Below, piece after piece: positions 1 to 7,217 of a stretch of DNA of 14,920 nt. A program made the translations under genes and the position numbers. The stretch's first letter is position 1. Each line of letters opens with the position of its first letter. The stretch is from Vairimorpha ceranae (taxonomy: Eukaryota > Microsporidia > Nosematidae): positions 1 to 14,920 of the forward strand of contig NW_020169382.1 in NCBI RefSeq assembly GCF_000988165.1. The letters run 5' to 3'. Under the pieces are notes generated by a model. That model saw only the letters and a list, made by a program, of their open reading frames with translations, had not been told where the DNA came from and searched no databases.

Positions 1-406
1 TTATTTTTTATAATTTATGACGCCAGTGTTGATAAATTTTTGACATGTAGTTTGGATGTAGAAATTTACATAAAAATAGAATATAGGTTGATAATATTTA
101 ATTTATATGACCTGGTTTGAAACGAGTAGAGGTATAATTTACAAGTCATTAAATAATAGTTTATTGTATACATTTTTATATTTTTGTAACAAATTCCCAT
201 GTATATTCTATATTTGGTTGTCTATTATCTAAATTTAGACAAATGTTGTTTTTATTTTACATATAGCTAAAAACAATAAATTTATATAAACAAGTAATTT
301 ATTCCTATAGAAGTTATTTATACCGTATTTTATCAAAAGACGTTTAAAATATTTCTATACTTTATTATCAATATATTTTATTTACTTTTATTAAATTATT
401 ATCTAT
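1..406. other. AT-rich stretch without a recognisable gene
   Basis: I see no convincing coding region here on either strand. The longest reading frames are short, lack a CCC-type start context and resemble nothing I know. The right edge is the 3' flank of the RPC19-like gene. The left part could be the 3' flank of a gene outside the window. Confidence 0.5.
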
Positions 407-703
407 TTATTTCCTTGATAAACTTTTATCAAACTCCTCATCAATTTTCTTTATAATATTCTTAAATCCTTCTATACCTTCCTCTACTTTACTTATTATA
501 TTTTCTACTGTCTGATCATCCTCTTTTATAAATTGTACCACTAGATGCACTTTATTTTCACTTGGATGTGGAATTGTATATCCACAGAAATCTATATTAC
601 TTGTGTAATAAGTAGATAAAATATGTTTAAGGGGATTTATAAGTGTATGATCTTCATCTAATATTCCTAATGTCATGTCATTAACAAAATGTATCTTTTT
701 CAT
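407..703 (-). CDS. RPC19: RPC19/AC19-like subunit of RNA polymerases I and III
   Basis: A 98-residue protein of the RPB11/AC19 family, whose members pair with AC40 to form the assembly platform of RNA polymerases I and III in the nucleus. Seen in the sequence: DEDHT at residues 16-20, where family members usually read EDHTLGN (here HTLIN), followed by the AC19 hallmark FCGYTIPHPSE at 39-49 and a helical, charged C-terminus. The length suits a compact microsporidian copy. A longer frame opens at 754, but I choose the ATG at 703 because a CCC run lies 4 nt upstream of it and the family similarity starts there; the extra 17 residues would be translated promoter. The stop codon lies inside an AATAAA. 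The promoter and start region is duplicated upstream. Substitution of the usual Gly-Asn after HTL is the only oddity. The family call is confident; assignment to AC19 rather than RPB11 rests on the PHPSE motif. Confidence 0.88.
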   Translation of the reverse strand: MKKIHFVNDMTLGILDEDHTLINPLKHILSTYYTSNIDFCGYTIPHPSENKVHLVVQFIKEDDQTVENIISKVEEGIEGFKNIIKKIDEEFDKSLSRK

Positions 704-707
704 TGAA

Positions 708-710
708 GGG
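708..710 (-). promoter_or_regulatory. CCC start-proximal motif of the RPC19-like gene
   Basis: On the minus strand the run TTAACCC lies 4 nt before the ATG at 703. C-runs next to the start are a known microsporidian promoter trait, and this one decides the start codon. Confidence 0.65.
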
Positions 711-779
711 TTAAAAATTAGTGCATAAATAAAATATATACAATTATAAGACATAAATATAAATTATCTTTTTCATTGA

Positions 780-783
780 GGGG
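780..783 (-). promoter_or_regulatory. Duplicated CCCC motif upstream of the RPC19-like gene
   Basis: This is the outer copy of the duplicated promoter, with four Cs instead of three. It precedes an ATG at 776 that would encode only about 10 residues. It may be an inactive copy or an alternative transcription start giving a longer leader. Confidence 0.45.
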
Positions 784-957
784 TTAAAAATTAGTGCATA
801 AATAAAATATATACAATTATAAGACATTAGTGTACAAGTAGACCTAACAGGATCGTGTAACACAAAATACTTAATATTTTAAAGAATAAAAATAACTTTT
901 TAAAAAGTTTGTATTTAATAAAGAAATTTTCTATTACCGAAATGTAAATAAATAAAT

Positions 958-1341
958 TTATTCAAAATTGTTTTTACAGTACTCCTTAAATTCACTATCA
1001 TCCATTTTAATATGAGTCCAATCTATCTTTAATCTTTCTAATTCACTATTACAAGGAATAATATGAAAATGTACATGGTATACACTCTGGTAGTTATCAT
1101 TATTCTGTAATAAATTATACTTTTTAATATTATATTTATTTACCATTTTTATGTAAATATCTAATACATCAGAAAGTTCTTCTTTTTTATATTCGTGCAA
1201 ATATGAACGATGTACTTTAGGAATTACCAATAAATGTCCTTTAGACATTGGATACCTGTCTACAATAACAAAGGAATTTTCTGATTCATAGAGAATATTA
1301 GACTTATTTGATTCGTAAATAGTACAAAAGATACATGACAT
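958..1341 (-). CDS. HIT-family nucleotide hydrolase/transferase
   Basis: A 127-residue histidine-triad protein. The family hydrolyses or transfers nucleoside monophosphates, typically adenosine phosphoramidates or dinucleoside polyphosphates. Seen: CIFC at residues 3-6, a zinc-type pair common at HIT N-termini; D28..P31 and GH at 35-36 followed by LLVIPK-VH, the conserved nucleotide-binding strand; and the triad H89-V-H91-F-H93-IIP near the C-terminus with the catalytic middle histidine. Length is normal for the Hint/HNT1 branch. The usual G-Q before the triad is replaced by YQSVY. The ATG at 1341 follows a CCCC run 3 nt upstream, and the stop codon is embedded in AATAAA. It lies between two other minus-strand genes but has its own start motif, so it is probably transcribed separately. 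The exact substrate cannot be read from the sequence. Confidence 0.92.
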   Translation of the reverse strand: MSCIFCTIYESNKSNILYESENSFVIVDRYPMSKGHLLVIPKVHRSYLHEYKKEELSDVLDIYIKMVNKYNIKKYNLLQNNDNYQSVYHVHFHIIPCNSELERLKIDWTHIKMDDSEFKEYCKNNFE

Positions 1342-1344
1342 TTA

Positions 1345-1348
1345 GGGG
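1345..1348 (-). promoter_or_regulatory. CCCC start-proximal motif of the HIT gene
   Basis: The minus strand reads TACCCCTAAATG, with the C-run 3 nt from the start codon at 1341. Confidence 0.65.
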
Positions 1349-1374
1349 TAAAAAAATTAAAAAAAACGAAATAT

Positions 1375-1408
1375 TTAATTAACCAATTATTTTTTATTGG
1401 CTAATTAA
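1375..1408. repeat. Imperfect palindrome containing CCAAT/ATTGG
   Basis: Arms 1375-1387 and 1396-1408 pair at 12 of 13 positions around an 8-nt T-rich loop. It lies between the HIT start (minus) and a tiny plus-strand frame at 1439. It could be a divergent regulatory site or chance in AT-rich DNA; the CCAAT/ATTGG core makes it slightly less ordinary. Confidence 0.4.
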
Positions 1409-1438
1409 TTTATAAAAAATTTGTTTTTTTTTATCATT

Positions 1439-1516
1439 ATGAAAATGCATATTATATACACAATAATACTAGGTGCCTTAGGATATTCTATCTATTTGTA
1501 CTATAAGACCTTATAA
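1439..1516 (+). CDS. Possible 25-residue single-pass membrane peptide
   Basis: I do not recognise this gene. An ATG opens a 25-codon frame encoding a short basic N-terminus, a hydrophobic helix (about residues 5-20, IIYTIILGALGYSIYLYY) and a Lys near the end. This is the layout of very small tail-type membrane subunits, such as those of translocase or oligosaccharyltransferase complexes, but nothing assigns it to one. In favour: it sits alone on the plus strand between two minus-strand genes, AATAAA begins 2 nt after its stop as in the other genes, and the peptide has a plausible topology. Against: there is no CCC run before the ATG, and short hydrophobic frames arise easily in AT-rich DNA. 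Confidence 0.33.
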   Translation: MKMHIIYTIILGALGYSIYLYYKTL

Positions 1517-1544
1517 AAATAAATAATATAAAAATATGTTATAT

Positions 1545-2501
1545 TTATTCAAATATTTCTACAGGTACACCCCGTAACTCTTCATCACCACGATATATTA
1601 CTTCTTCTTTCATATACAGATCTACTTTACAAACAGGACAAAAAGGCTGTCTTTCACACCACTGCTTAAGACAGTCCTTATGAAAGACATGTCCACATCT
1701 TAATCTTTTAGTAGGTTTATCATCCTGGCAGATTATACACTCTCCTTCTTCTGTTGTATCAGGAATACTATCTATTTCTTTACACAAGATTAAGAATCTA
1801 TGTAGAGCTCTACATTTCTTCACTAGTCTTTCAAATATACTTACACTAGCTCTAAAGACATTCAATGGCACTTTATATTTAAGACTAGTTAATATTATAA
1901 ATATAGAATATATTATAAGTAGTAATAAAAGATATGATATCTCTAATATAAACATATAGATAGGCTTATTCTCTTCATCTTCTTTTATATAAATAGATAA
2001 TATATTCTTAATACTTGATAAAGCTATTATACAAAACTCAAAGGAGAATAAAAAAAATATATTAATCTTTCCTAAGAATAATAAGGCTAATAAAAGACTT
2101 ATACCACATAGTAATGTATTACACTGTACACTATCATCCCTTATGGTATTAATCCACTGTATCGCTTTAAGACATAAAATTATAAAAAATATAATAATAG
2201 TTCTATAATTGATATCTTTATTAAATACAGTAAGAACTAGAAGGATATCAGTAAGAAATAGATGCATATTATCATTTACAACAGCCATCTCTTGTGTCCT
2301 TATTGTACCATAATAATACTTTATAATATATTGAGTTATAGAATAAATTAGTAGACAAATGAAAAATACATGCACTAAATGAAGTAGAGGTGTACTAGTG
2401 GTGGTAGTAAATATTGAATATATAGATAGTACTGGCGAGAAATAGTAAGTAAGGAGAATGAGAATAATAAGGGAGTTTAAAATAATGAAAGAAGATTTCA
2501 T
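1545..2501 (-). CDS. HRD1: HRD1-like membrane RING-H2 E3 ubiquitin ligase
   Basis: A 318-residue protein with about six hydrophobic segments in the first 210 residues (roughly 4-30, 38-62, 77-95, 100-117, 128-170 and 182-206) and a C-terminal RING at 255-291. The metal ligands are visible as C255, C258, C269, H271, H274, C277, C288 and C291, a C3H2C3 RING-H2. The stretch around KRLRCGHVFHKDCLKQW matches the HRD1/synoviolin RING closely. HRD1 sits in the endoplasmic reticulum membrane and ubiquitinates misfolded proteins for retrotranslocation and proteasomal decay (ERAD). It is much shorter than fungal HRD1, with only 27 residues after the RING, which fits microsporidian reduction. The ATG at 2501 is chosen over one 33 nt upstream because TTACCC abuts it. 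The stop lies in AATAAA. A different membrane RING ligase is possible, but topology plus RING type favour HRD1. Confidence 0.85.
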   Translation of the reverse strand: MKSSFIILNSLIILILLTYYFSPVLSIYSIFTTTTSTPLLHLVHVFFICLLIYSITQYIIKYYYGTIRTQEMAVVNDNMHLFLTDILLVLTVFNKDINYRTIIIFFIILCLKAIQWINTIRDDSVQCNTLLCGISLLLALLFLGKINIFFLFSFEFCIIALSSIKNILSIYIKEDEENKPIYMFILEISYLLLLLIIYSIFIILTSLKYKVPLNVFRASVSIFERLVKKCRALHRFLILCKEIDSIPDTTEEGECIICQDDKPTKRLRCGHVFHKDCLKQWCERQPFCPVCKVDLYMKEEVIYRGDEELRGVPVEIFE

Positions 2502-2504
2502 GGG
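2502..2504 (-). promoter_or_regulatory. CCC motif directly before the HRD1-like start
   Basis: The minus strand reads TTTTTTACCCATG, with the C-run touching the start codon. It selects 2501 rather than the upstream ATG at 2534. Confidence 0.65.
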
Positions 2505-2626
2505 TAAAAAATATAAAAAAATATTTATGTGCATAAATAAAAAAGGTTAATAGAGAGATAATAAATTTAAATGTAAAAAATATCGATATATATAAAAAGT
2601 TTGAATCTGAATATTTAACATAAAAG

Positions 2627-2907
2627 AAGTTTAGAACTAAAAAGAAGATAATAAGAAGATATGAAACATAAAAGAAGGTATAGAACAAAAAAGAAGATAA
2701 TAAGAAGGTATAGAACTAAAAAGAAGATAATAAGAAGATATGAAACATAAAAGAAGGTATTGAACATTAAAGAAGGTATAGAACAAAAAAGAAGATAATA
2801 AGAAGCTATAAAACATAAAAGAAGATAATAAGAAGATATAAAACATAAAAGAAGATAATAAGAAGATATAAAACATAAAAGAAGATAATAAGAAGATATA
2901 GAACATA
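2627..2907. repeat. Purine-rich minisatellite in the HRD1-like/DCC1-like divergent promoter
   Basis: The array is built from a 10-bp module (AGAAGATAAT) and 18-20-bp modules of the form AGAAGRTATARAACATAAA. The distal part mixes the modules irregularly. From about 2791 they settle into a regular 30-bp tandem unit, with units at 2821 and 2851 identical and a third nearly so. It ends 7 nt before the CCCC of the next gene. The minus strand carries long open frames rich in Ser, Tyr and Leu, which are by-products of the repeat. Confidence 0.92.
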
Positions 2908-2914
2908 AGTAATA

Positions 2915-2918
2915 CCCC
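2915..2918 (+). promoter_or_regulatory. CCCC motif upstream of the DCC1-like gene
   Basis: The run lies 11 nt before the ATG at 2930, farther than at the other genes, and begins just after the minisatellite ends. Confidence 0.55.
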
Positions 2919-2929
2919 TTATTTTTGTA

Positions 2930-3481
2930 ATGGCACTTATTATAACTGATAATATACTTGATAAAATACATATAAAACAATCTACTAAAATAGAACCAAA
3001 TACAAAATATTTATTAACTTCTTTGGATCTTGATATTATTGAATATTTCTACTTAAAAGATAAAGATCTATATATTAAAAATATTAATATAGAACTAATA
3101 CTAAAAAGTACTAGTAGGTTTAAATTTCTAGAAATAAAATGTGAACAAAGTAAAAATATTTTAAATATAAAAAAATATAGAAATTATGTAAGTAAATCTT
3201 TTAATGTACAAGATTTAGAGAGGAATATACAAATATCGTTCTATAGTGATGTATATAGATCTATTTATACATCTCTTCTTATGCCTAGTGCTTATGGATG
3301 TAAAAATAATATTTATACAGAAATATTTCAATTTATTGCAAAAACAGATGGATGTACATTAAAAGACATTGAAGTAAACGTAAAGGGTGATGTTAAAAAA
3401 GGTATAAATAATTTACTTTTTACAGAGATAATATATAAAAGAAATGAAGTATATAAAATAAATGATATATTCAAAGTATAA
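2930..3481 (+). CDS. Conserved-type hypothetical, possibly DCC1-like (Ctf18-RFC subunit)
   Basis: A 183-residue soluble protein that I recognise only weakly. An N-terminal part (about residues 25-80) reads YLLTSLDLDII, then LYIKN..IELILKSTSRFKFLEIKCEQSKNIL. The order of elements resembles the N-terminus of DCC1, a sister-chromatid cohesion protein that joins CTF8 and CTF18 in an alternative clamp loader, where a stretch like AVLCT..KTY.LK..ETSN is usual. The last 60 residues (IYTEIFQFIAKTDGCTLKDIE to the end) have the alternation expected of a winged helix, which also fits DCC1 C-termini. It is about half the length of yeast DCC1. Start: the only ATG after the CCCC run; an AATAAA lies about 25 nt after the stop. 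That this is a real gene is well supported; the DCC1 name is a hypothesis. An alternative is another winged-helix replication or transcription factor. Confidence 0.6.
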   Translation: MALIITDNILDKIHIKQSTKIEPNTKYLLTSLDLDIIEYFYLKDKDLYIKNINIELILKSTSRFKFLEIKCEQSKNILNIKKYRNYVSKSFNVQDLERNIQISFYSDVYRSIYTSLLMPSAYGCKNNIYTEIFQFIAKTDGCTLKDIEVNVKGDVKKGINNLLFTEIIYKRNEVYKINDIFKV

Positions 3482-3802
3482 AATGTAATGTATTTTACTT
3501 TAATAATAAAAAATGATTTAGAATAATAAATTAATATGACTTTAAAATAAAAGTTTATAAAATATTTTTATAAAATTCATCTACCAAAATATATCTTATA
3601 AACTAAAGTTAATAAAATATTTTCATAAAAAATAACCTATAGCATATTTTTATATAAAATTTCCTAACAAATTATATAACAAAAAATAACTTATAACATT
3701 TTTTTATAATTTATCTACCACAATATATAACAGAAAATAATCCACAACATATTGAATTATTTATTCCCCACATATTTTGACAAAATTTATCTAACCCTTG
3801 AA
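3482..3802. repeat. Degenerate ~54-bp tandem repeat upstream of RPB5
   Basis: Within this gene-free stretch, 3631-3684 and 3685-3737 are imperfect tandem copies of a unit beginning AATAACYTATARCAT and ending near TATATAACA. Weaker relatives lie at about 3548-3605 (with CATCTACCAAAATATAT) and just before the gene (AATAATCCACAACAT). Nothing coding is visible. The array occupies the RPB5 promoter region, so it may affect expression or simply be a decaying minisatellite. Confidence 0.55.
3795..3797 (+). promoter_or_regulatory. CCC motif upstream of RPB5
   Basis: CTAACCCTTGAAATG places the C-run 5 nt before the ATG at 3803. It supports this start rather than the TTG-initiated extension from 3752. 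Confidence 0.6.
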
Positions 3803-4417
3803 ATGTTAGAAAAAAAAAGAAAATTTTTTTTATGTAGAAACACTCTTGTAGAAATGTGTACAGAACGTGGATACACTACAGATCAAAAAGTATTGTCATA
3901 CGATAATTTTATAGCACAATTCCCAAGCTGTGATAAAGATGTCAACTCAATAAATTTTGTATGTAAAAATGCAGATAATTTAGTAGGCATTCATTTTATT
4001 GATGACGAAAAAATAGGGAAAAGTTCTATCGAAAAAGTAATAGAAACATATAAATCTATCAATATTTATCATCTGATATTAATTATTAATCAAAAAATGA
4101 GTAGTGCTAGTCAAAATATTGTAAATGTATCAGATCTAAAAATAGAAATATTTAAAGATGAAGAATTAATGTTTAATATAACTAAACATGTATCAGTGCC
4201 TAGACATAGAATACTAAATGATACAGAGAAAAACAGTATTTTAGAAAAATTGAAAATAACTGTCGATCAAATGCCGAAAATATTGAAGAGAGACCCTGTG
4301 TGCAGGTTTTTAGGGGCAGAGAGTGGACAGGTAGTGGAAATCACAAGAAAAAGTAGAACAGCGGGTGAAAGTATATTTTATAAAGTGGTTGAAGATAAGA
4401 TCATTAAGGTTTTATAA
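3803..4417 (+). CDS. RPB5: RNA polymerase subunit RPB5 (shared by Pol I, II and III)
   Basis: A 204-residue protein matching RPB5 (RPABC1), a subunit common to the three nuclear RNA polymerases that contacts downstream DNA at the jaw. Seen: the N-terminal eukaryote-specific domain (about residues 1-130) with ERGY and FIAQF as in the family, and the archaeal RpoH-like C-terminal domain, with NITKHVSVPRHRIL at about 125-138, then PKILKRDPVCRFLG at 158-171, GQVVEITRKSRTAGES at 175-190 and a final YKVV strand. The DPV.R..G...GQVV.I.R.S.TAG pattern is diagnostic. Length is close to yeast RPB5 (215). The ATG follows a CCC run; AATAAA starts 3 nt after the stop. The window therefore holds two RNA polymerase subunits within 3.5 kb. 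Confidence 0.95.
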   Translation: MLEKKRKFFLCRNTLVEMCTERGYTTDQKVLSYDNFIAQFPSCDKDVNSINFVCKNADNLVGIHFIDDEKIGKSSIEKVIETYKSINIYHLILIINQKMSSASQNIVNVSDLKIEIFKDEELMFNITKHVSVPRHRILNDTEKNSILEKLKITVDQMPKILKRDPVCRFLGAESGQVVEITRKSRTAGESIFYKVVEDKIIKVL

Positions 4418-4482
4418 AAAATAAATAATTTATAATGTTTTTTTGTTTAGGTGGGCGTTGTATTGTAACATTTTTACTTGGT

Positions 4483-4551
4483 GCCTTTAAAGGCTTTCTT
4501 TTCGTTTTGAATAGACTTAGTATCAGTGCACAAATTTTCATTATTCAAAAC
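4483..4551. repeat. Palindrome and 10-bp inverted repeat, possible element relic
   Basis: GCCTTTAAAGGC (4483-4494) is a perfect palindrome. GTTTTGAATA (4504-4513) is repeated inverted at 4542-4551 around a 28-nt loop containing GTGCAC. The local GC content is higher than that of the flanks. It may be a MITE remnant or a structured RNA; there is no coding content. Confidence 0.4.
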
Positions 4552-5565
4552 TATAATACAATGTGTAATAAAAGAAAACTGTTGTTTAAATAGAATAATT
4601 CTAATAAATTTCTTTATAATAACTTTTGTTGTTATATATGAATATTATTTATTTAAAATTTTAATTATATTGTTTTAGAAATTTTTATTATTTTTGATTA
4701 AAATTTTAAAAAAATAAACAATACAGAAACAGATATTTTTTATAGTTGACAAGTAGAATTTTAGGAAACACATAAACATTTTAAATAAATCCTTTCATAA
4801 AATTTTTATATGTTTTTAATTTATACCTTTTATACTTTGCATAACTAACTAAAAAATTAAATTTATTTCCTGTCATTATTTTATTGGCACAGCGTTGTAA
4901 TGATAATTAAAAAAAAGAACAATTAAAATATTAAAAAGATTTTATTTAAATCTTTTTATTAATTCTGTTAAAAAATAAATCTTTAATCTTTAAATAAATT
5001 TATAATTTATTTACGCAAAGGCCATTAAATATTTCATTTATTGCATAGATTTCAGATTTTATTTTGTATATTATTTTACTTTAAATAAAAGTTACTCCTT
5101 TATCTTTTGGAAAATCTTAAAGGAAAACTTTACAACAAAAGCTATATGTTATCATACGGATATGTTACAATTTATAAACACTACATTATGAGGATTTAGT
5201 TTTCTTTTAGTAATTATTTTTGTGTTTGTTGTCATTAACATTTTATGTATATTTTATTACGAATTCAATGACAAATAAATTGAAAACAATATTTTTAATA
5301 AATATAAGATCAAATGGTTTTATAATCGAATATTATGAAGATTTTTTAAGTAAAATGTCAATATTAATTATGACGCATTTGTTTAAAATGATTTTACCTT
5401 AATTATATTTAACTGCGTCATATATAACAATCAATTTAAACAAACAATTGTGTATATAAATTTACAAGTTTATCCTTTTTTTATAAATTTTTTTTTTAAA
5501 ATTACTTCTAAAATTAATATTTGTTTTTTTAATTTAAATAACTATATAAGAAAAAAGATTATCTA

Positions 5566-5569
5566 CCCC
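5566..5569 (+). promoter_or_regulatory. CCCC motif directly before the NP-repeat gene 1 start
   Basis: ATCTACCCCATG places the C-run against the start codon, in the same arrangement as NP-repeat gene 2. Confidence 0.7.
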
Positions 5570-6910
5570 ATGAAAACAACCTTTCTTTGTATATTATTGT
5601 TTTTAAATAAAATAAAAGCAACAGGAGCTAATCGTCCGGTAAAAGAAGGCATTAAAAAAACGACAGACAGTCTATTAAATATTAGTAATCCATTAAACAT
5701 TTTGAACCCAAGCAATCCTTTAAACCCAACTAATACGAGTAATCCACTAAACCCAACTAATCCAGTAAATCCGCTTAATCCCGAGAATCCATTGAATCCT
5801 TTAAATCCAGACAATCCATTAAATCCTAGTAATATAATAAATGTTTTGAATCCAAGCAATCCACTAAATCCAGCTAATCCGGTAAATCCATTGAATCCTA
5901 ACAATCCAGTAAATCCACTTAACCCAGACAATCCATTGAATCCAGCCAACCCGGTAAATCCATTGAACCCAGCAAACCCAGTAAATCCAGTAAATCCGAA
6001 TAATCCATTGAATCCAGTTAACCCGGATAATCCATTAAATCCCAACAATCCGGTAAACCCAGTAAATCCAGATAATCCATTGAATCCAGCTAACCCGGAT
6101 AATCCATTAAATCCTAATAATCCATTGAATCCAGTTAACCCGGATAATCCATTAAACCCAGTAAATCCCAATAATCCAATTAACCCGGTTGATCCAATTA
6201 ACCCGGTTGATCCAAACAATCCTGTTATCCCAGTAGATCCCAATAATCCAGTTAACCCGGTTGATCCAAACAATCCTGTTATCCCAGTAGATCCCAATAA
6301 TCCAGTTAACCCGGTTGATCCAAACAATCCAGTTGTCCCAGTAGATCCCAATAATCCTGTAGATCCTAATAATCCAGTTAACCCGGTTGATCCCAATAAT
6401 CCAGTTAACCCGGTTGATCCCAATAATCCAGTTAACCCGGTTGATCCTAATAATCCAGTTAACCCGGTTGATCCCAATAATCCTGTAGATCCCAATAATC
6501 CAGTTAACCCAGTAGATCCTAACAATCCAATTAACCCAGTAGATCCTAACAATCCAATTAACCCGGTTGATCCTAATAATCCAGTTAACCCGGTTGATCC
6601 TAATAATCCAGTTATCCCAGTAGATCCTAATAATCCAGTTATCCCAGTAGATCCCAATAATCCAGTTATCCCAGTAGATCCTAATAATCCAGTAGATCCA
6701 AACAATCCAGTTAATGCAGTAGATCCCAATAATCCAGTTAACCCAGTAGATCCTAATAATCCAATTAACCCGGTTGATCCAAACAATCCCGTTGATCCTA
6801 ACAATCCCATTATACCTGTACCAGTTATACCTGTACCAGTTATTTTGAAACTTAAGGCAGCCCGAAGAAGAACACTAAATGATTGGGCAAGACCTATTAC
6901 TTTATTGTAA
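5570..6910 (+). CDS. Secreted Asn-Pro triplet-repeat protein (NP-repeat protein 1)
   Basis: I do not recognise a named family. The 446-residue product has a signal peptide (hydrophobic FLCILLFL, likely cut near residue 18-20), a linker, then an almost unbroken array at residues 40-413 with Pro at every third position. The first part uses xNP triplets ([12 protein letters not shown]). From about residue 205 it switches to a regular VDP-NNP-VNP 9-residue unit, also tandem at DNA level (27 bp). After [10 protein letters not shown] comes a basic tail (424-446) with [11 protein letters not shown] at 430-440. A Pro every third residue predicts an extended polyproline-II-like rod. Asn is followed by Pro, so the array offers essentially no N-glycosylation sequons. 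The ATG at 5570 is preferred over in-frame upstream codons because CCCC abuts it and the signal peptide starts there; AATAAA follows the stop. A spore wall, polar tube or secreted coat role is inference from secretion and composition. Confidence 0.85.
   Translation: MKTTFLCILLFLNKIKATGANRPVKEGIKKTTDSLLNISNPLNILNPSNPLNPTNTSNPLNPTNPVNPLNPENPLNPLNPDNPLNPSNIINVLNPSNPLNPANPVNPLNPNNPVNPLNPDNPLNPANPVNPLNPANPVNPVNPNNPLNPVNPDNPLNPNNPVNPVNPDNPLNPANPDNPLNPNNPLNPVNPDNPLNPVNPNNPINPVDPINPVDPNNPVIPVDPNNPVNPVDPNNPVIPVDPNNPVNPVDPNNPVVPVDPNNPVDPNNPVNPVDPNNPVNPVDPNNPVNPVDPNNPVNPVDPNNPVDPNNPVNPVDPNNPINPVDPNNPINPVDPNNPVNPVDPNNPVIPVDPNNPVIPVDPNNPVIPVDPNNPVDPNNPVNAVDPNNPVNPVDPNNPINPVDPNNPVDPNNPIIPVPVIPVPVILKLKAARRRTLNDWARPITLL
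5687..6808 (+). repeat. Coding tandem array: xNP block then VDP-NNP-VNP block
   Basis: The nucleotide array underlies residues 40-413 of NP-repeat protein 1. The left block (to about 6180) is heterogeneous 9-bp triplet modules ending AATCCA or similar. The right block is a homogeneous 27-bp unit built around AATCCAGTTAACCCGGTTG. The greater homogeneity of the right block suggests more recent expansion. Length variation between isolates is expected. Confidence 0.9.
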
Positions 6911-7095
6911 AAATAAAATGTTTGTATTTTAAATTCTAAACTTTTAACTATTTTTTGTAAAAAATCATTCGTAAATGTTATTGACTTCTCGTACTCTCTA
7001 TCAAAGCTTTATAAGGTGTATATTGATAAAAAAATATTTCCTTGGCTTTTAATATACGCAATTAACAAGCAAAAATTTAAACCCATAACAATATA
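6911..7095. other. Spacer between NP-repeat gene 1 and the Tc1/mariner relic
   Basis: It starts with the AATAAA signal at 6912-6917. No other feature is seen. Confidence 0.5.
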
Positions 7096-7122
7096 CAGTA
7101 ATAACAAAAAGCGGAAAATTAA
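7096..7122 (+). repeat. Left terminal inverted repeat of the Tc1/mariner relic
   Basis: Begins CAGTAATAACAAA. It is preceded by TA and pairs with 8516-8543. It is the more decayed of the two ends. Confidence 0.75.
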
Positions 7123-7217
7123 ATTTTGCAATAACAAATTTTATAATATGACAAATTGTTGTTATTTTAAGAAGGCTTGCAAAAATTTATAATTGCTTAA
7201 GTAGTTAATTTTATTTA

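Larger units (their letters stand above)
692..827. repeat. 63-bp near-perfect direct duplication of the RPC19-like promoter/start
   Basis: Copies at 692-754 and 765-827, offset 73 bp, differ at one position (a at 707, g at 780). Each carries, on the minus strand, the C-run, the ATG and the first codons. The outer copy has CCCC and the gene-proximal copy CCC. The outer ATG (776) opens only a 10-codon frame that stops inside the proximal copy. This is a recent local duplication. Confidence 0.93.
4418..5569. other. Gene-free AT-rich stretch with inverted repeats near its left end
   Basis: No coding region stands out. A 60-codon frame at about 5220-5402 begins with TTG, has no C-run and resembles nothing, so I leave it out. 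Near 4453-4562 are a 12-bp perfect palindrome (GCCTTTAAAGGC, 4483-4494) and a 10-bp perfect inverted repeat GTTTTGAATA (4504-4513 with 4542-4551). They are flanked by similar TTGTATTRT sequences in opposite orientation, possibly the relic of a short inverted-repeat element. The rest is long A/T runs up to the promoter of the next gene. Confidence 0.45.

Noticed and set aside
704..754. 17-residue N-terminal extension of the RPC19-like protein
   Set aside because: It would translate the C-run promoter motif, and family similarity starts at the ATG at 703.
2627..2907. CRISPR-like regular array
   Set aside because: Units are contiguous with no unique spacers and the genome is eukaryotic.
2395..2980. 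Several minus-strand frames rich in Ser, Tyr, Leu and Phe
   Set aside because: They are translations of the purine-rich minisatellite and overlap the starts of two real genes.
5220..5402. 60-codon plus-strand frame
   Set aside because: It starts with TTG, has no C-run, an AT-driven composition and no recognisable motif.
5563..6810. 415-codon minus-strand open frame rich in Gly, Leu, Ser and Thr
   Set aside because: It is the exact antisense of the Asn-Pro repeat array; codon periodicity keeps the reverse frame open. It has no start motif or signal peptide.
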